A DNA stretch of 50,961 bases. Origin: Tannerella sp. Lineage in GTDB: Bacteria; Bacteroidota; Bacteroidia; Bacteroidales; Tannerellaceae. Position 1 is the first letter of the stretch. Each line of letters opens with the position of its first letter. The stretch spans positions 1 to 50,961 of the forward strand of contig JAITMM010000014.1 of NCBI GenBank assembly GCA_031277335.1. The letters run 5' to 3'. The notes beneath the pieces are model-generated. The model had not been told where the DNA came from. It saw only the letters and a program-made list of their open reading frames with translations, and made no database searches. The position numbers were made by a program, and so were the translations under genes. Below, in pieces: positions 26,950 to 36,502 of this stretch.

Positions 26950-28401
26950 ATGTATAAGACTTTAATTGCAATCATAAGTATTGTATTTTTCACAATTTCG
27001 TGCTCGTCGCCCGGCGAGCCTCCCGCGCCGGTATTGCCTGTGCCGACCGCTGAACAAATTGCATGGCACAAACTTGAGAAATATGCCTTTATCCATTTCG
27101 GACTCAACACATTCAACGACCTGGAATGGGGCTACGGCAATACACCGGCCAAGACATTCAATCCCGAAGACTTAAATTGCGACCAATGGGTGCAAATCAT
27201 CAAGGCAGCAGGACTTAACGGTGTGATCCTCACAGCTAAGCATCACGACGGATTTTGCCTGTGGCCAACGGAAACAACAGAATACAGCGTCAAAAACTCC
27301 CCGTGGAAAGGCGGCAAGGGCGATGTCGTACGCGATTTATCGGAAGCCTGCAAGCGTCATGGCCTGAAGTTTGGCCTCTATCTGTCGCCCTGGGACAGAA
27401 ATAATGCGGAATACGGCAGGCCGGAATACGTAAAAACATATCATGCCCAAATTAAGGAATTAATTTCCAACTACGGCCCTCTTTTTGAGTTTTGGTTTGA
27501 CGGTGCCAATGGCGGCTCGGGATGGTATGGCGGGGCGGACGAAACGCGCCGCATCGACGCCATCAACTATTACGACTACGAAGGCGCCGCCCAAATGATC
27601 AAATCCATGCATCCCGAAGCCATGATTTTCGGAGGAACGATGCCCACCATCAGATGGGTCGGCAACGAAAAAGGATGGGCCGGCGATACGCAATGGAGCA
27701 TCTACGACTCGGAACCGGCTCATAATTACAAGTATGCAGGCAGCCAGTGGGGCGACGAGAACGGCCCGAAGTGGCTGGGAGCCGAAGTCGACGTGTCCAT
27801 CCGTCCGGGATGGTTCTACCACGCCCGTGAAGACACGCTCGTACATTCACTCAACGAAATGATCGATTTCTATTACCGCAGCATCGGCCATAATGCCAAT
27901 CTGCTCCTGAACTTCCCCGTGGCATTGAGCGGCAGGATTCATCCGATAGACTCGGCAAGGGTCATGGACTGGGCGAACATCATCCGCAATGATCTCAAAG
28001 ACAACTTATTGGCGAATGCCACCGTCAAAGCGAGCAATTCGCGCGGCAGTGATTTCTCTGCCAACCAAACGATTGACAATGACTGGAATACCTATTGGGC
28101 AACCAAAGACGGCATCACCGCTGCCGACCTGACATTTAAGTTTCCCCAACCGACGCAATTCAGCCGCGTATTGATTCAGGAATACATCCCGCTGGGTCAA
28201 CGAGTCCGCTCCTTTGTCATTGAGACTGAGCAGAATGGCAAATGGCAAACGGTCGCGACAGCAGATTCAACTACGACAGTCGGTTATAAACGCATCGTGC
28301 GATTCGGAAAAGTAGAAGCCGATCAATTTCGCATCCGCTTCTTGGATGCCCGCGGCCCTTTGTGTATCAATAATGTAGAAGCATTTCTCGCGCCGGAATA
28401 A
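26950..28401 (+). CDS. GH29 alpha-L-fucosidase-type lipoprotein with C-terminal F5/8 type C-like domain
   Basis: FFTISCSSP lipobox; [45 protein letters not shown]-terminal discoidin-like [15 protein letters not shown]. Confidence 0.92.
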   Translation: MYKTLIAIISIVFFTISCSSPGEPPAPVLPVPTAEQIAWHKLEKYAFIHFGLNTFNDLEWGYGNTPAKTFNPEDLNCDQWVQIIKAAGLNGVILTAKHHDGFCLWPTETTEYSVKNSPWKGGKGDVVRDLSEACKRHGLKFGLYLSPWDRNNAEYGRPEYVKTYHAQIKELISNYGPLFEFWFDGANGGSGWYGGADETRRIDAINYYDYEGAAQMIKSMHPEAMIFGGTMPTIRWVGNEKGWAGDTQWSIYDSEPAHNYKYAGSQWGDENGPKWLGAEVDVSIRPGWFYHAREDTLVHSLNEMIDFYYRSIGHNANLLLNFPVALSGRIHPIDSARVMDWANIIRNDLKDNLLANATVKASNSRGSDFSANQTIDNDWNTYWATKDGITAADLTFKFPQPTQFSRVLIQEYIPLGQRVRSFVIETEQNGKWQTVATADSTTTVGYKRIVRFGKVEADQFRIRFLDARGPLCINNVEAFLAPE

Positions 28402-28428
28402 TGCCGTAATGATGCCCCATGAGCCGTC

Positions 28429-28449
28429 ATTGCGGACATGATCCGCAAT
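28429..28449. terminator. Hairpin ATTGCGGA-CATGA-TCCGCAAT between convergent genes (no clear U-tract)
   Basis: Perfect 8-bp stem in the intergenic gap between GH29 (+) and propeller (-) genes. Confidence 0.45.
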
Positions 28450-28506
28450 CTTATTCCTTGCAGCACCACTTATGTTCTACCTATAAATTATTGGATATTA
28501 GGGATT

Positions 28507-29862
28507 TTATTTAAGTTTGGCAACCACAATCACCGGATTGTCATCTTCCTTCAAATCTTGTAATACGGCTTTGAGCCGTTGATGGGCGGCCGGGTCTTTG
28601 ATTTGATGGGCGGCAAAATATTCTTCCGTTAGAAATTCTTTCATTTCGTAAGGCTGCCAGATGTCAATCAGTTCATTGTCCGAAGTAAGGTATCTTGGCC
28701 AAAAAGACAGGCCTCCGTCCAGGTCATTGATTAAACCGGGCATTCGGGAGACAGGGTCGGTATCCGGCATCCTCATGGAGCGACGGGCTATATCATAGAT
28801 TCCCAGTAGTTTAAAATACTCGTAATCATGTACCTGTCCCATGACGTACGCCGTCTTCTTAATCCCTTTGGGTACGGGAAAACTCGGATCGGGACATTGC
28901 GTAATGCTGAAAAAAATATGTTCAGTGGTTCCAACCATAGGATAGTCAGGAACGTTCCATATGGGAATGATAAGCCTGTCTTTGTAATTAGTATTATACC
29001 ATGCCTCATTATGTTCATAAACCTCTCTCAAATGGAGTGGAAAAGCATATTTGCCCAGGTAAAACACAAATTGGGGAATAAGTTCGTCTTTTTGATTCAG
29101 GAAAAACAATGTATCATTATGATACTCTTTCAAATAGATACGTTCTTCTATTTTAAATGGCGGTATGGAATTGTCATCGTTCCCGCCCCAGGAGCCTACC
29201 CGTTCAAAAAAAATGTGGTTGTCAAACGCCTTGATCACCTGCCCGGAGTCATTAAAAATGACAAAATTGTACGGCTCTTTACCTCTGCGGTTTGGAGTAT
29301 GACCAATAAACACATTATCACGAATATGAGTAACGCCGTCAAGACCCCATCCATGCGAGTTTTCCGGTCTTTTGATTGATCGCAGGAAAACACCATCCCA
29401 TGAGTATACAAGTAAACCACTGGTTGTCAAAAGATAAAGTGTCCGACTTTTTTCATCAATGAACATGCCGGAGATCATTGTATATTCTCCAGGGCCCTGT
29501 CCTACGCGGCCAATTTCGTTAAGAAATTGGCCGTTACGACCGAAGGCATAACAGAAAGTACGGTTTGGTCCTATTAAAAACCCTCCTCCTCCCCCTCCCT
29601 GACCCCAACAAAAAATATGCGTTGAAGTAACAATGATCTGGGATATTGATCCGACCAGAAAATCCTTGCCACCCTGTAACGGGATATATTCCAGTCCGGA
29701 GATAATCTCGCTTGCGGCAACTGCATGATAATGTCCGATTTGCTGCTCCACATCAATCACAGCAATGCCATCTTGCCGATCCAGGCTGTTCTGACTGCAA
29801 CAGCACAGGATGGGTATTAATAATAGGCAAAATTTTGTATTTATAAAAAATATCTTCATCAT
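28507..29862 (-). CDS. 6-bladed beta-propeller lipoprotein
   Basis: LLIPILCCCSQN lipobox; LEYIPLQGG, FGRNGQFLNEIGRVGQGPGEY, C-terminal DDNPVIVVAKLK; resembles 41809 gene product. Confidence 0.87.
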   Translation of the reverse strand: MMKIFFINTKFCLLLIPILCCCSQNSLDRQDGIAVIDVEQQIGHYHAVAASEIISGLEYIPLQGGKDFLVGSISQIIVTSTHIFCWGQGGGGGGFLIGPNRTFCYAFGRNGQFLNEIGRVGQGPGEYTMISGMFIDEKSRTLYLLTTSGLLVYSWDGVFLRSIKRPENSHGWGLDGVTHIRDNVFIGHTPNRRGKEPYNFVIFNDSGQVIKAFDNHIFFERVGSWGGNDDNSIPPFKIEERIYLKEYHNDTLFFLNQKDELIPQFVFYLGKYAFPLHLREVYEHNEAWYNTNYKDRLIIPIWNVPDYPMVGTTEHIFFSITQCPDPSFPVPKGIKKTAYVMGQVHDYEYFKLLGIYDIARRSMRMPDTDPVSRMPGLINDLDGGLSFWPRYLTSDNELIDIWQPYEMKEFLTEEYFAAHQIKDPAAHQRLKAVLQDLKEDDNPVIVVAKLK

Positions 29863-29887
29863 AATGGATAAATTTTCATTCTAAAAA

Positions 29888-30652
29888 CTACCGGCTAAAG
29901 ACTACCGACTTCTTAGGAACGGTAGCCATAAACTCTTTCAGATAGAACGGTTCGAAATAAGCAGTATCTGCAAATTGTTGATTACCAAAAGATTGTTCAG
30001 CCAAAGGCACCATGGCGGAGGCTAACGGATGGATATTGTCAATAAATATGGCGTTGGCAGCAGGGAGCAGCGATTGGCATTTGGCTGCGCCCGAGCCGAA
30101 AAAGCAGACAGGGCCGCGTTCCAACTCCGCCTGATACGATTGCGGCGTTAATATTTCGGCCGCAGTCGCCCGTACGGGCGTGAGCGTGGCGTCATAGATG
30201 GCCGAATAGACTTCCATCCGCCGCGCATCAAGCATTGCGCAATACAGTATATCGGATTTTTCGCGGTGACAGATTGACTGAGAAGCCAGCTCCTTATCGG
30301 TGATATTGTGCAGGTCGATGGATTTTTCGACGTGACGGATGGCCTGCGAAGCCATCAGCCGGAGCGTCTCGACGGCAATTAACGGCGTTCCCCAGCCCAT
30401 ACACAGCCCTTTGGCCATCGAAGCGCCGATACGCAAACCGGTATACGAGCCCGGCCCGCCGCTCAACGCGACGGCATCAGGCTGATAACCGGCTCCGTGC
30501 GCAACAGCAATCGCCTCCTCCGCAAAGACGCCCAACAGAGCTGCGTGGGAAAGCCCCTCGTAAGACACACGCTCAAAAACCACCTCCCCGTCCACCGACA
30601 AAGCCACCGAACAAACCGACGTCGCCGTCTCAATATGTAAAATACACGCCAT
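29888..30652 (-). CDS. tsaB: tRNA threonylcarbamoyladenosine biosynthesis protein TsaB, with atypical internal insertion
   Basis: ILHIETATSVCSVALS; VALSGGPGSYTGLRIGASMAKGLC; AMLDARRMEVYSAIYD. Confidence 0.93.
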   Translation of the reverse strand: MACILHIETATSVCSVALSVDGEVVFERVSYEGLSHAALLGVFAEEAIAVAHGAGYQPDAVALSGGPGSYTGLRIGASMAKGLCMGWGTPLIAVETLRLMASQAIRHVEKSIDLHNITDKELASQSICHREKSDILYCAMLDARRMEVYSAIYDATLTPVRATAAEILTPQSYQAELERGPVCFFGSGAAKCQSLLPAANAIFIDNIHPLASAMVPLAEQSFGNQQFADTAYFEPFYLKEFMATVPKKSVVFSR

Positions 30653-30730
30653 GTTAGAAAAAAATCATCGTTGTTTAAGCGCGTAAAAGTAGAAAAAAAA
30701 TGTATATTTGCAAAAAAATTCAAGTGGACG

Positions 30731-31603
30731 ATGATACAATCAATGACAGGGTTTGGCAAGGTGACCGTCGAACTTCCGACCAAAAAGGCAATAATAGAGA
30801 TAAAGTCGCTGAACAGCAAGCAATTGGACTTGACATCGCGCATTTCACCAGCCTACCGCGACAAGGACATTCTGATTCGCAACGAATTGCTGCAAGCGCT
30901 TGAACGCGGGAAAGTCGAAATAGTAATAACGACGGAAATAACTGAAAAAGAAGCTTCTGCCAAAATCAATCTGCCCATTTTTGAAAGTTATTACGAACAG
31001 GTCAAAACCATCGCGAAAAAACTGAATCTGAGCGAACCGGACAACTGGTTTCAGACGCTACTCCGTATGCCTGAGGTAGTTAAGACGGATTTATCCGAGA
31101 CTGACGCGGCAGAATGGGAAGCCGTGCATCAGGGACTGCAGGAGGCTATTGCTCAATTGATTGAATACAGAATGAAAGAAGGCGCCATGCTGGAACAACT
31201 GTTTGTACAAAAGATTGCAACGATCGCCGGTCTGCTTCAGCAGGTAGAACCGTATGAAAACGAGCGGATTGACAGGATAAAAGCGCGCATATCCGAAAAC
31301 AGGATGAAACTGGCAGACATCGAATACGATGCGGGGCGTCTGGAGCAGGAGATGTTTTATTATATTGAAAAATTGGATATTAACGAAGAAAAGTCGCGAT
31401 TGGACTATCATTTGAAATATTTTATCGATACATTGGGCAACGGAAGCGGTCAAGGCAAAAAACTCGGATTTATCACGCAGGAAATCGGGCGGGAAATCAA
31501 CACCTTAGGCTCGAAAAGCAACCATGTGGAAATCCAAAAGATCGTCGTCCAGATGAAAGATGAACTGGAACAGATTAAGGAACAAATTTTAAATGTGTTA
31601 TGA
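30731..31603 (+). CDS. yicC: YicC family endoribonuclease-like protein
   Basis: MIQSMTGFGKV...EIKSLNSKQLDL; C-terminal FITQEIGREINTLGSKSNHVEIQKIVVQMKDELEQIKEQILNVL. Confidence 0.95.
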   Translation: MIQSMTGFGKVTVELPTKKAIIEIKSLNSKQLDLTSRISPAYRDKDILIRNELLQALERGKVEIVITTEITEKEASAKINLPIFESYYEQVKTIAKKLNLSEPDNWFQTLLRMPEVVKTDLSETDAAEWEAVHQGLQEAIAQLIEYRMKEGAMLEQLFVQKIATIAGLLQQVEPYENERIDRIKARISENRMKLADIEYDAGRLEQEMFYYIEKLDINEEKSRLDYHLKYFIDTLGNGSGQGKKLGFITQEIGREINTLGSKSNHVEIQKIVVQMKDELEQIKEQILNVL

Positions 31604-32169
31604 ACAATAAGATTATTATTTTTTCAGGCCCTTCGGGATCGGGCAAGTCAACGATTATCAACTATATATTAAAGCAGGACTTCCCGATGCAGTTTGCCGT
31701 TTCGGCCACAAGCCGTGCGCCGCGCGGCAAAGAAAAGGATGGCGTGGAATATTATTTTATCACTCCCGAAGCGTTTAAACAAAAAATCCGGAATGACGAA
31801 TTTCTTGAATATGAGGAAGTTTACAAAGATTCGTTTTACGGCTCTCTGCGTTCCGAAGTGGAGCGGATTTTTTCAGCCGGCTGTCACGTCATTTTTGACG
31901 TGGACGTAGCAGGAGGACGCAGGCTCAAAAACATATTCGGCGAGCGGTCGATGACGGTTTTCATCAAGCCGCCTTCCATCGAAGTATTGCGTAAACGGCT
32001 GTATGGCAGACAGACAGACACGCCTGAAGTGATAGAAAGCCGATTAGCCAAAGCAGCATACGAACTGGAATTTGTCTCGCAATATGACGCCGTCGTGATC
32101 AGCGATCAACTGGAGCAGGTGCTGGCAGATACGTTGCAGTTGGTTACAGCGTTTCTCGATCGCCCATGA
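31600..32169 (+). CDS. gmk: Guanylate kinase
   Basis: IIFSGPSGSGKSTI; SATSRAPRGKEKDGVEYYFI; FDVDVAGGRRLK. Confidence 0.97.
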   Translation: MNNKIIIFSGPSGSGKSTIINYILKQDFPMQFAVSATSRAPRGKEKDGVEYYFITPEAFKQKIRNDEFLEYEEVYKDSFYGSLRSEVERIFSAGCHVIFDVDVAGGRRLKNIFGERSMTVFIKPPSIEVLRKRLYGRQTDTPEVIESRLAKAAYELEFVSQYDAVVISDQLEQVLADTLQLVTAFLDRP

Positions 32170-32738
32170 AAAAAATCGGCATCTTTTCAGGTTCTTTCAA
32201 TCCGATTCATATAGGTCATCTGGCGTTGGCCAACTGGCTGTGCGAATACGTTGCGCTGGATGAGGTCTGGTTTCTCGTAACACCACTTAATCCGTTGAAA
32301 GACAAGGATGAACTGATGGACTACGACGCACGTTTCGAGATGGTGAAGGCGGCGATTGCCGGGTATCCGAAGTTTAAGGCGAGCGATATCGAATGTTCGT
32401 TGCCCCTCCCTTCCTACACCATCGACACGCTTCAAGCTCTCCATCAAATTCATCCTAACTTCCTGTTTCATTTGATTATAGGAGCCGATAGCTGGGCATC
32501 GATTCACCTCTGGAAAGATGCGGAACAATTGATGCACGATTTTCCCATCCTTATATATCCGCGAAAAAACTACGAAGAGACTGAAACGCCGCCATATCCT
32601 CATATTCAAAAAGTTGACGCTCCATTAATAGAAGTTTCATCTTCATTTATCCGCAAAGCGCTCGACGAAGGCAAGGACATCCGTTTCTTTTTGCCGGAAA
32701 CGTCGCGGCAGCTGATAAACATTTTTGCAGGCGAATGA
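32166..32738 (+). CDS. nadD: Nicotinate-nucleotide adenylyltransferase
   Basis: GIFSGSFNPIHIGHLALANWL; IIGADSWASIHLWKDAEQL; ISSSFIR-like VSSSFIRKAL. Confidence 0.96.
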   Translation: MKKIGIFSGSFNPIHIGHLALANWLCEYVALDEVWFLVTPLNPLKDKDELMDYDARFEMVKAAIAGYPKFKASDIECSLPLPSYTIDTLQALHQIHPNFLFHLIIGADSWASIHLWKDAEQLMHDFPILIYPRKNYEETETPPYPHIQKVDAPLIEVSSSFIRKALDEGKDIRFFLPETSRQLINIFAGE

Positions 32739-32796
32739 CACAACAGACGATAAAAATCATTACTTTTGCACTTCGGTTTCCCGAAACACAGACATC

Positions 32797-33231
32797 ATGA
32801 CGGAAAAAGAGACGAAACAACTGGAAGTAGACAAGCGATATTTGCGGATGGCAGGCATCTGGGCTGAAAATTCGTATTGCAAAAGACGCAAAGTGGGCGC
32901 ATTGATTGTCAAGGACTTGATGATTATTTCGGACGGTTATAACGGAACGCCCTCGGGATTTGAAAATGTATGCGAAGACGAAAACAATGTCACAAAGCCG
33001 TATGTCATTCATGCTGAGGCAAATGCGATCACCAAGGTAGCCGCCTCGTCCAACAGCAGCAAAGGCGCGACCATCTATATCACTTCATCTCCGTGCATCG
33101 AATGTGCCAAGCTGATCATTCAGTCGGGCATCAGGCGCGTCGTTTTTTCCGACCGGTATCACACTGCGGAAGGATATGATTTACTTGTTCGTGCGGGAAT
33201 ACCGGTCGAATATATTGAAATAAAAGAATAA
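32797..33231 (+). CDS. dCMP deaminase family protein
   Basis: CKRRKVGALIVKD; VIHAEANAITK; TSSPCIECAKLIIQSGI; start at 32797 preferred over 32725. Confidence 0.92.
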   Translation: MTEKETKQLEVDKRYLRMAGIWAENSYCKRRKVGALIVKDLMIISDGYNGTPSGFENVCEDENNVTKPYVIHAEANAITKVAASSNSSKGATIYITSSPCIECAKLIIQSGIRRVVFSDRYHTAEGYDLLVRAGIPVEYIEIKE

Positions 33232-33237
33232 CAAAAA

Positions 33238-34941
33238 ATGGATAACAATACAAAAAGGACTCTCTATACTCCTATTATTATAGCGCTCTGTATATTAGCG
33301 GGTTTCTATCTCAGAGGATGCTTGGACGTCAACCACCGCGGGATGAATTTTTTCTCCAACGGCAACAAGATTGACGCCATCCTCGAAATCATCGACCAAC
33401 AATATGTAGATACCGTAAATATCAATCAGTTAGTCGAAAAGACAGCCTTCAATCTCATCAATGAACTGGATCCGCATTCCGTGCTGATTCCGGCCGAAGA
33501 TTTGCAAGCCGTCAATGAACCGCTCGAAGGATCGTTTAGCGGAATCGGGATTTCATTTAATTTCATATCGGATACGATCCTTGTACTCAACGTAATACCC
33601 GGAAGTCCGGCCGAAAAAGCCGGCATCTTGCCTTTCGACCGGATCATTACGATCAACGATTCGGTCTTTGCAGGCAGGAAATTCGGCGACAACGAAATAC
33701 AGAATAATATCAAGGGGCCTCAAAATACGAAAGTCAAGTTGGGAATCATGCGCGATGATGCTACTGACCTGATTTACTTTGATGTAACGCGCGGCGACGT
33801 GCCGAGCTTTTCAATTGAAGCATCTTATGTTGTGAGCAACAATATCGGTTATATTAAGATAAGAAACTTTGCACGAACAACTTACAACGATTTTCTCACC
33901 GCCATTGCGACGTTGAAAGACGAAGGTTGCACCAGCTTCATCATCGACTTGAGAGGCAACAGCGGCGGCATCATGGACGTGGCTATCAGGATGATCAACG
34001 AGTTTATGCCTGCAAAACGTCCCATCGTATACGCGGAAGGCAAAGCGTTCAGGCGTCAGAATTTCAGGGCAGACGGCACCGGGTCGTGTCAGGACGCACC
34101 GCTGGTGGTGTTAATCGACGAATTGTCAGGGTCGGCCAGTGAAATATTTGCAGGAGCCATCCAGGACAACGACAGGGGCATCATCATCGGTCGCCGCTCT
34201 TACGGTAAAGGATTGGTACAGGCGCCAATACCGTTAAAAGACGGCTCGGAATTGCGCCTGACGGTGGCACGATACTATACGCCTTCGGGACGATGTATCC
34301 AGAAGGCTTACGAGATGGGCAATGCGGCTGATTATGAGCAAGATCTATACAACCGTTACATGCACGGCGAATTCCTGTATGCAGACAGCATCAAGATGGT
34401 CGATTCGCTTGAATATAAGACGTTGGGAGGTCGCACGGTCTATGGTGGCGGCGGCATTATGCCCGACATCTTTATCCCGCGCGACACGAGCGGCATTACT
34501 TCATTTTATGTCAACGTGGCCAATTCCGACGTGCTGTTACAGTTCACGTTAGAGTATTCATTCCGCAACCGTAAGAAGCTTGGTTCTTTTGGGACTTATC
34601 AAGAACTGTATTCCTATCTGAAAAGCCAACGTGTTATGGATCAGTTTTTTGAATATGCAGAAAGCAAAGATATCAAAAGACGTCCGTCATCGGCCGACGT
34701 TTCTGACGGGATGCTTGAAAATAACGTATTTTCGCTGATTGTCAGAAATTTCTTCGAAAACCCCGGTTATTATCCTGTCTTACAGAAAGATGATATAGTC
34801 ATTCATCGTGCCATCAAGGTATTAAACGATGGAGAATGGAAGCCGCAAGTCTCCATCTCCGAATCTGAGATAAACAACTCATCCATAATCAAATCCGGCT
34901 TCCGATTCAAGGAATACAAAAAAATCACCGCTCTCGGATAG
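33238..34941 (+). CDS. S41 family C-terminal processing peptidase
   Basis: PDZ-like GIGISFNFI...PGSPAEKAGILPFDRI; SCQDAPLVVLIDELSGSASEIFAGAIQDNDR. Confidence 0.95.
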   Translation: MDNNTKRTLYTPIIIALCILAGFYLRGCLDVNHRGMNFFSNGNKIDAILEIIDQQYVDTVNINQLVEKTAFNLINELDPHSVLIPAEDLQAVNEPLEGSFSGIGISFNFISDTILVLNVIPGSPAEKAGILPFDRIITINDSVFAGRKFGDNEIQNNIKGPQNTKVKLGIMRDDATDLIYFDVTRGDVPSFSIEASYVVSNNIGYIKIRNFARTTYNDFLTAIATLKDEGCTSFIIDLRGNSGGIMDVAIRMINEFMPAKRPIVYAEGKAFRRQNFRADGTGSCQDAPLVVLIDELSGSASEIFAGAIQDNDRGIIIGRRSYGKGLVQAPIPLKDGSELRLTVARYYTPSGRCIQKAYEMGNAADYEQDLYNRYMHGEFLYADSIKMVDSLEYKTLGGRTVYGGGGIMPDIFIPRDTSGITSFYVNVANSDVLLQFTLEYSFRNRKKLGSFGTYQELYSYLKSQRVMDQFFEYAESKDIKRRPSSADVSDGMLENNVFSLIVRNFFENPGYYPVLQKDDIVIHRAIKVLNDGEWKPQVSISESEINNSSIIKSGFRFKEYKKITALG

Positions 34942-34959
34942 GAGCAAAAAAATAGTTTC

Positions 34960-36327
34960 ATGGCAAAATTAAAATCCGTATTTATATGTTCGCATTGCGG
35001 AGCCGATTCGCCGAAATGGATCGGAAAATGCCCTGAATGTGGCGAATGGAATACGTATGTGGAAGAAATCATCGCCAATCAGCCGGCTCAAAAGCGTGAA
35101 ATCCCGGGTTTGGCCAAACCCGACGCCCGCCCGCGGCTGTTGCGCGACGTCACCCTGCAGGAAGAAGCGCGCATCGACTTGCAGGATGGCGAACTGAATC
35201 GCGTGCTGGGAGGCGGACTTGTCAAAGGTTCGCTCGTATTGATTGGCGGCGAGCCGGGGATCGGCAAATCGACGCTGGTACTGCAAACCGTTCTTCGACT
35301 GCGTGATATGCGTATCCTGTATATTTCCGGCGAAGAAAGCGCGCAGCAGTTGAAGTTGCGCTCAGAGCGTCTGGCGGGCGGAGATGCGGACAACTGCTTT
35401 ATCCTCTGCGAGACAAACCTGGAGCAGATTTTTGTGCAGGCGCAGAACATTCAGCCCGACCTGATGATTGTAGATTCCATTCAGACGGTCTTTACCGAAC
35501 GTGCCGAGTCGTCGCCCGGCAGCATCTCGCAGGTGCGCGAATGTAGCGCTTCCATCCTCAAATATGCCAAGGAAACAGGGACGCCCGTGCTGCTGATCGG
35601 GCATATCAACAAGGAAGGCAATATTGCCGGGCCGAAAGTGCTGGAACATATTGTGGACACGGTTTTGCAGTTTGAAGGCGACCGTCATTATATGTACCGC
35701 ATCATGCGGAGCATCAAGAATCGTTTTGGAAGCACTTCTGAATTAGGGATTTACGAAATGCGCTCCGACGGTTTGCGCGAAGTGAGCAACCCTTCGGAGT
35801 TATTGCTGACGCAGAATCACGAGGGGCTGAGCGGTGTGGCCATTGCCGCCGCGATAGAAGGCGTCAGGCCGTTTCTGATTGAGACACAGGCGCTGGTGAG
35901 TTCGGCCGTCTACGGGATGCCGCAGCGGAGCGCCACGGGATTTGATATCAGGCGGATGAATATGCTGCTGGCCGTCCTCGAAAAGCGCGCAGGTTTCAAA
36001 CTGGCGCAAAAGGATGTCTTTCTGAATATTGCAGGCGGGTTGAAGGTGAATGACCCGGCGATGGATCTGTCGGTGACGGCGGCCGTGCTGTCGTCCAGCT
36101 TCGACATGGCCATCGAACGCCATATCTGCATGACCGGCGAGGTGGGGCTGTCAGGCGAAATACGCCCCGTCAACCGCATCGAACAACGCATCCAGGAAGC
36201 GGAGAAATTGGGTTTCAAGCGGATCATCATCCCGCAGATGAAAGGCCTCGAAAGCCTTCATACACAAATCAAAATCCATCAGGTCAGGAAAATAGAAGAA
36301 GCTTTTAGAATACTATTCGAAAATTAA
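34960..36327 (+). CDS. radA: DNA repair protein RadA
   Basis: FICSHCGADSPKWIGKCPECGEWNT; GGEPGIGKSTL; KNRFGSTSELGIYEM. Confidence 0.97.
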   Translation: MAKLKSVFICSHCGADSPKWIGKCPECGEWNTYVEEIIANQPAQKREIPGLAKPDARPRLLRDVTLQEEARIDLQDGELNRVLGGGLVKGSLVLIGGEPGIGKSTLVLQTVLRLRDMRILYISGEESAQQLKLRSERLAGGDADNCFILCETNLEQIFVQAQNIQPDLMIVDSIQTVFTERAESSPGSISQVRECSASILKYAKETGTPVLLIGHINKEGNIAGPKVLEHIVDTVLQFEGDRHYMYRIMRSIKNRFGSTSELGIYEMRSDGLREVSNPSELLLTQNHEGLSGVAIAAAIEGVRPFLIETQALVSSAVYGMPQRSATGFDIRRMNMLLAVLEKRAGFKLAQKDVFLNIAGGLKVNDPAMDLSVTAAVLSSSFDMAIERHICMTGEVGLSGEIRPVNRIEQRIQEAEKLGFKRIIIPQMKGLESLHTQIKIHQVRKIEEAFRILFEN

Positions 36328-36354
36328 CAAATTCAAGGATTCAAAGATTCAAAA

Positions 36355-36495
36355 ATGCGATTCTAACGGATTGCAATTAACGGCTATCATTTTGATATTC
36401 ATTTGATGTTCTAAATTCAGTTATTCATTTAATCAATTATTCCATTACTCAGTTATTCAGTTATTCAGTTATTCAGTTATTCAGTTACTCAGTTA
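36355..36495. repeat. Second copy of the 23563-23760 interspersed element, with octamer array (YTCAGTTA)x10 at 36416-36495
   Basis: atgcgattctaacggattgcaattaacgg...gatattcatttgatgttctaaattcagtta... aligns to 23563 onward. Confidence 0.88.
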
Positions 36496-36502
36496 TTATC
36501 TT

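Noticed and set aside
30703-30710. TATATTTG as a yicC promoter -7 element
   Set aside because: Good -7 match, but no TTTG-like -33 at the expected spacing.
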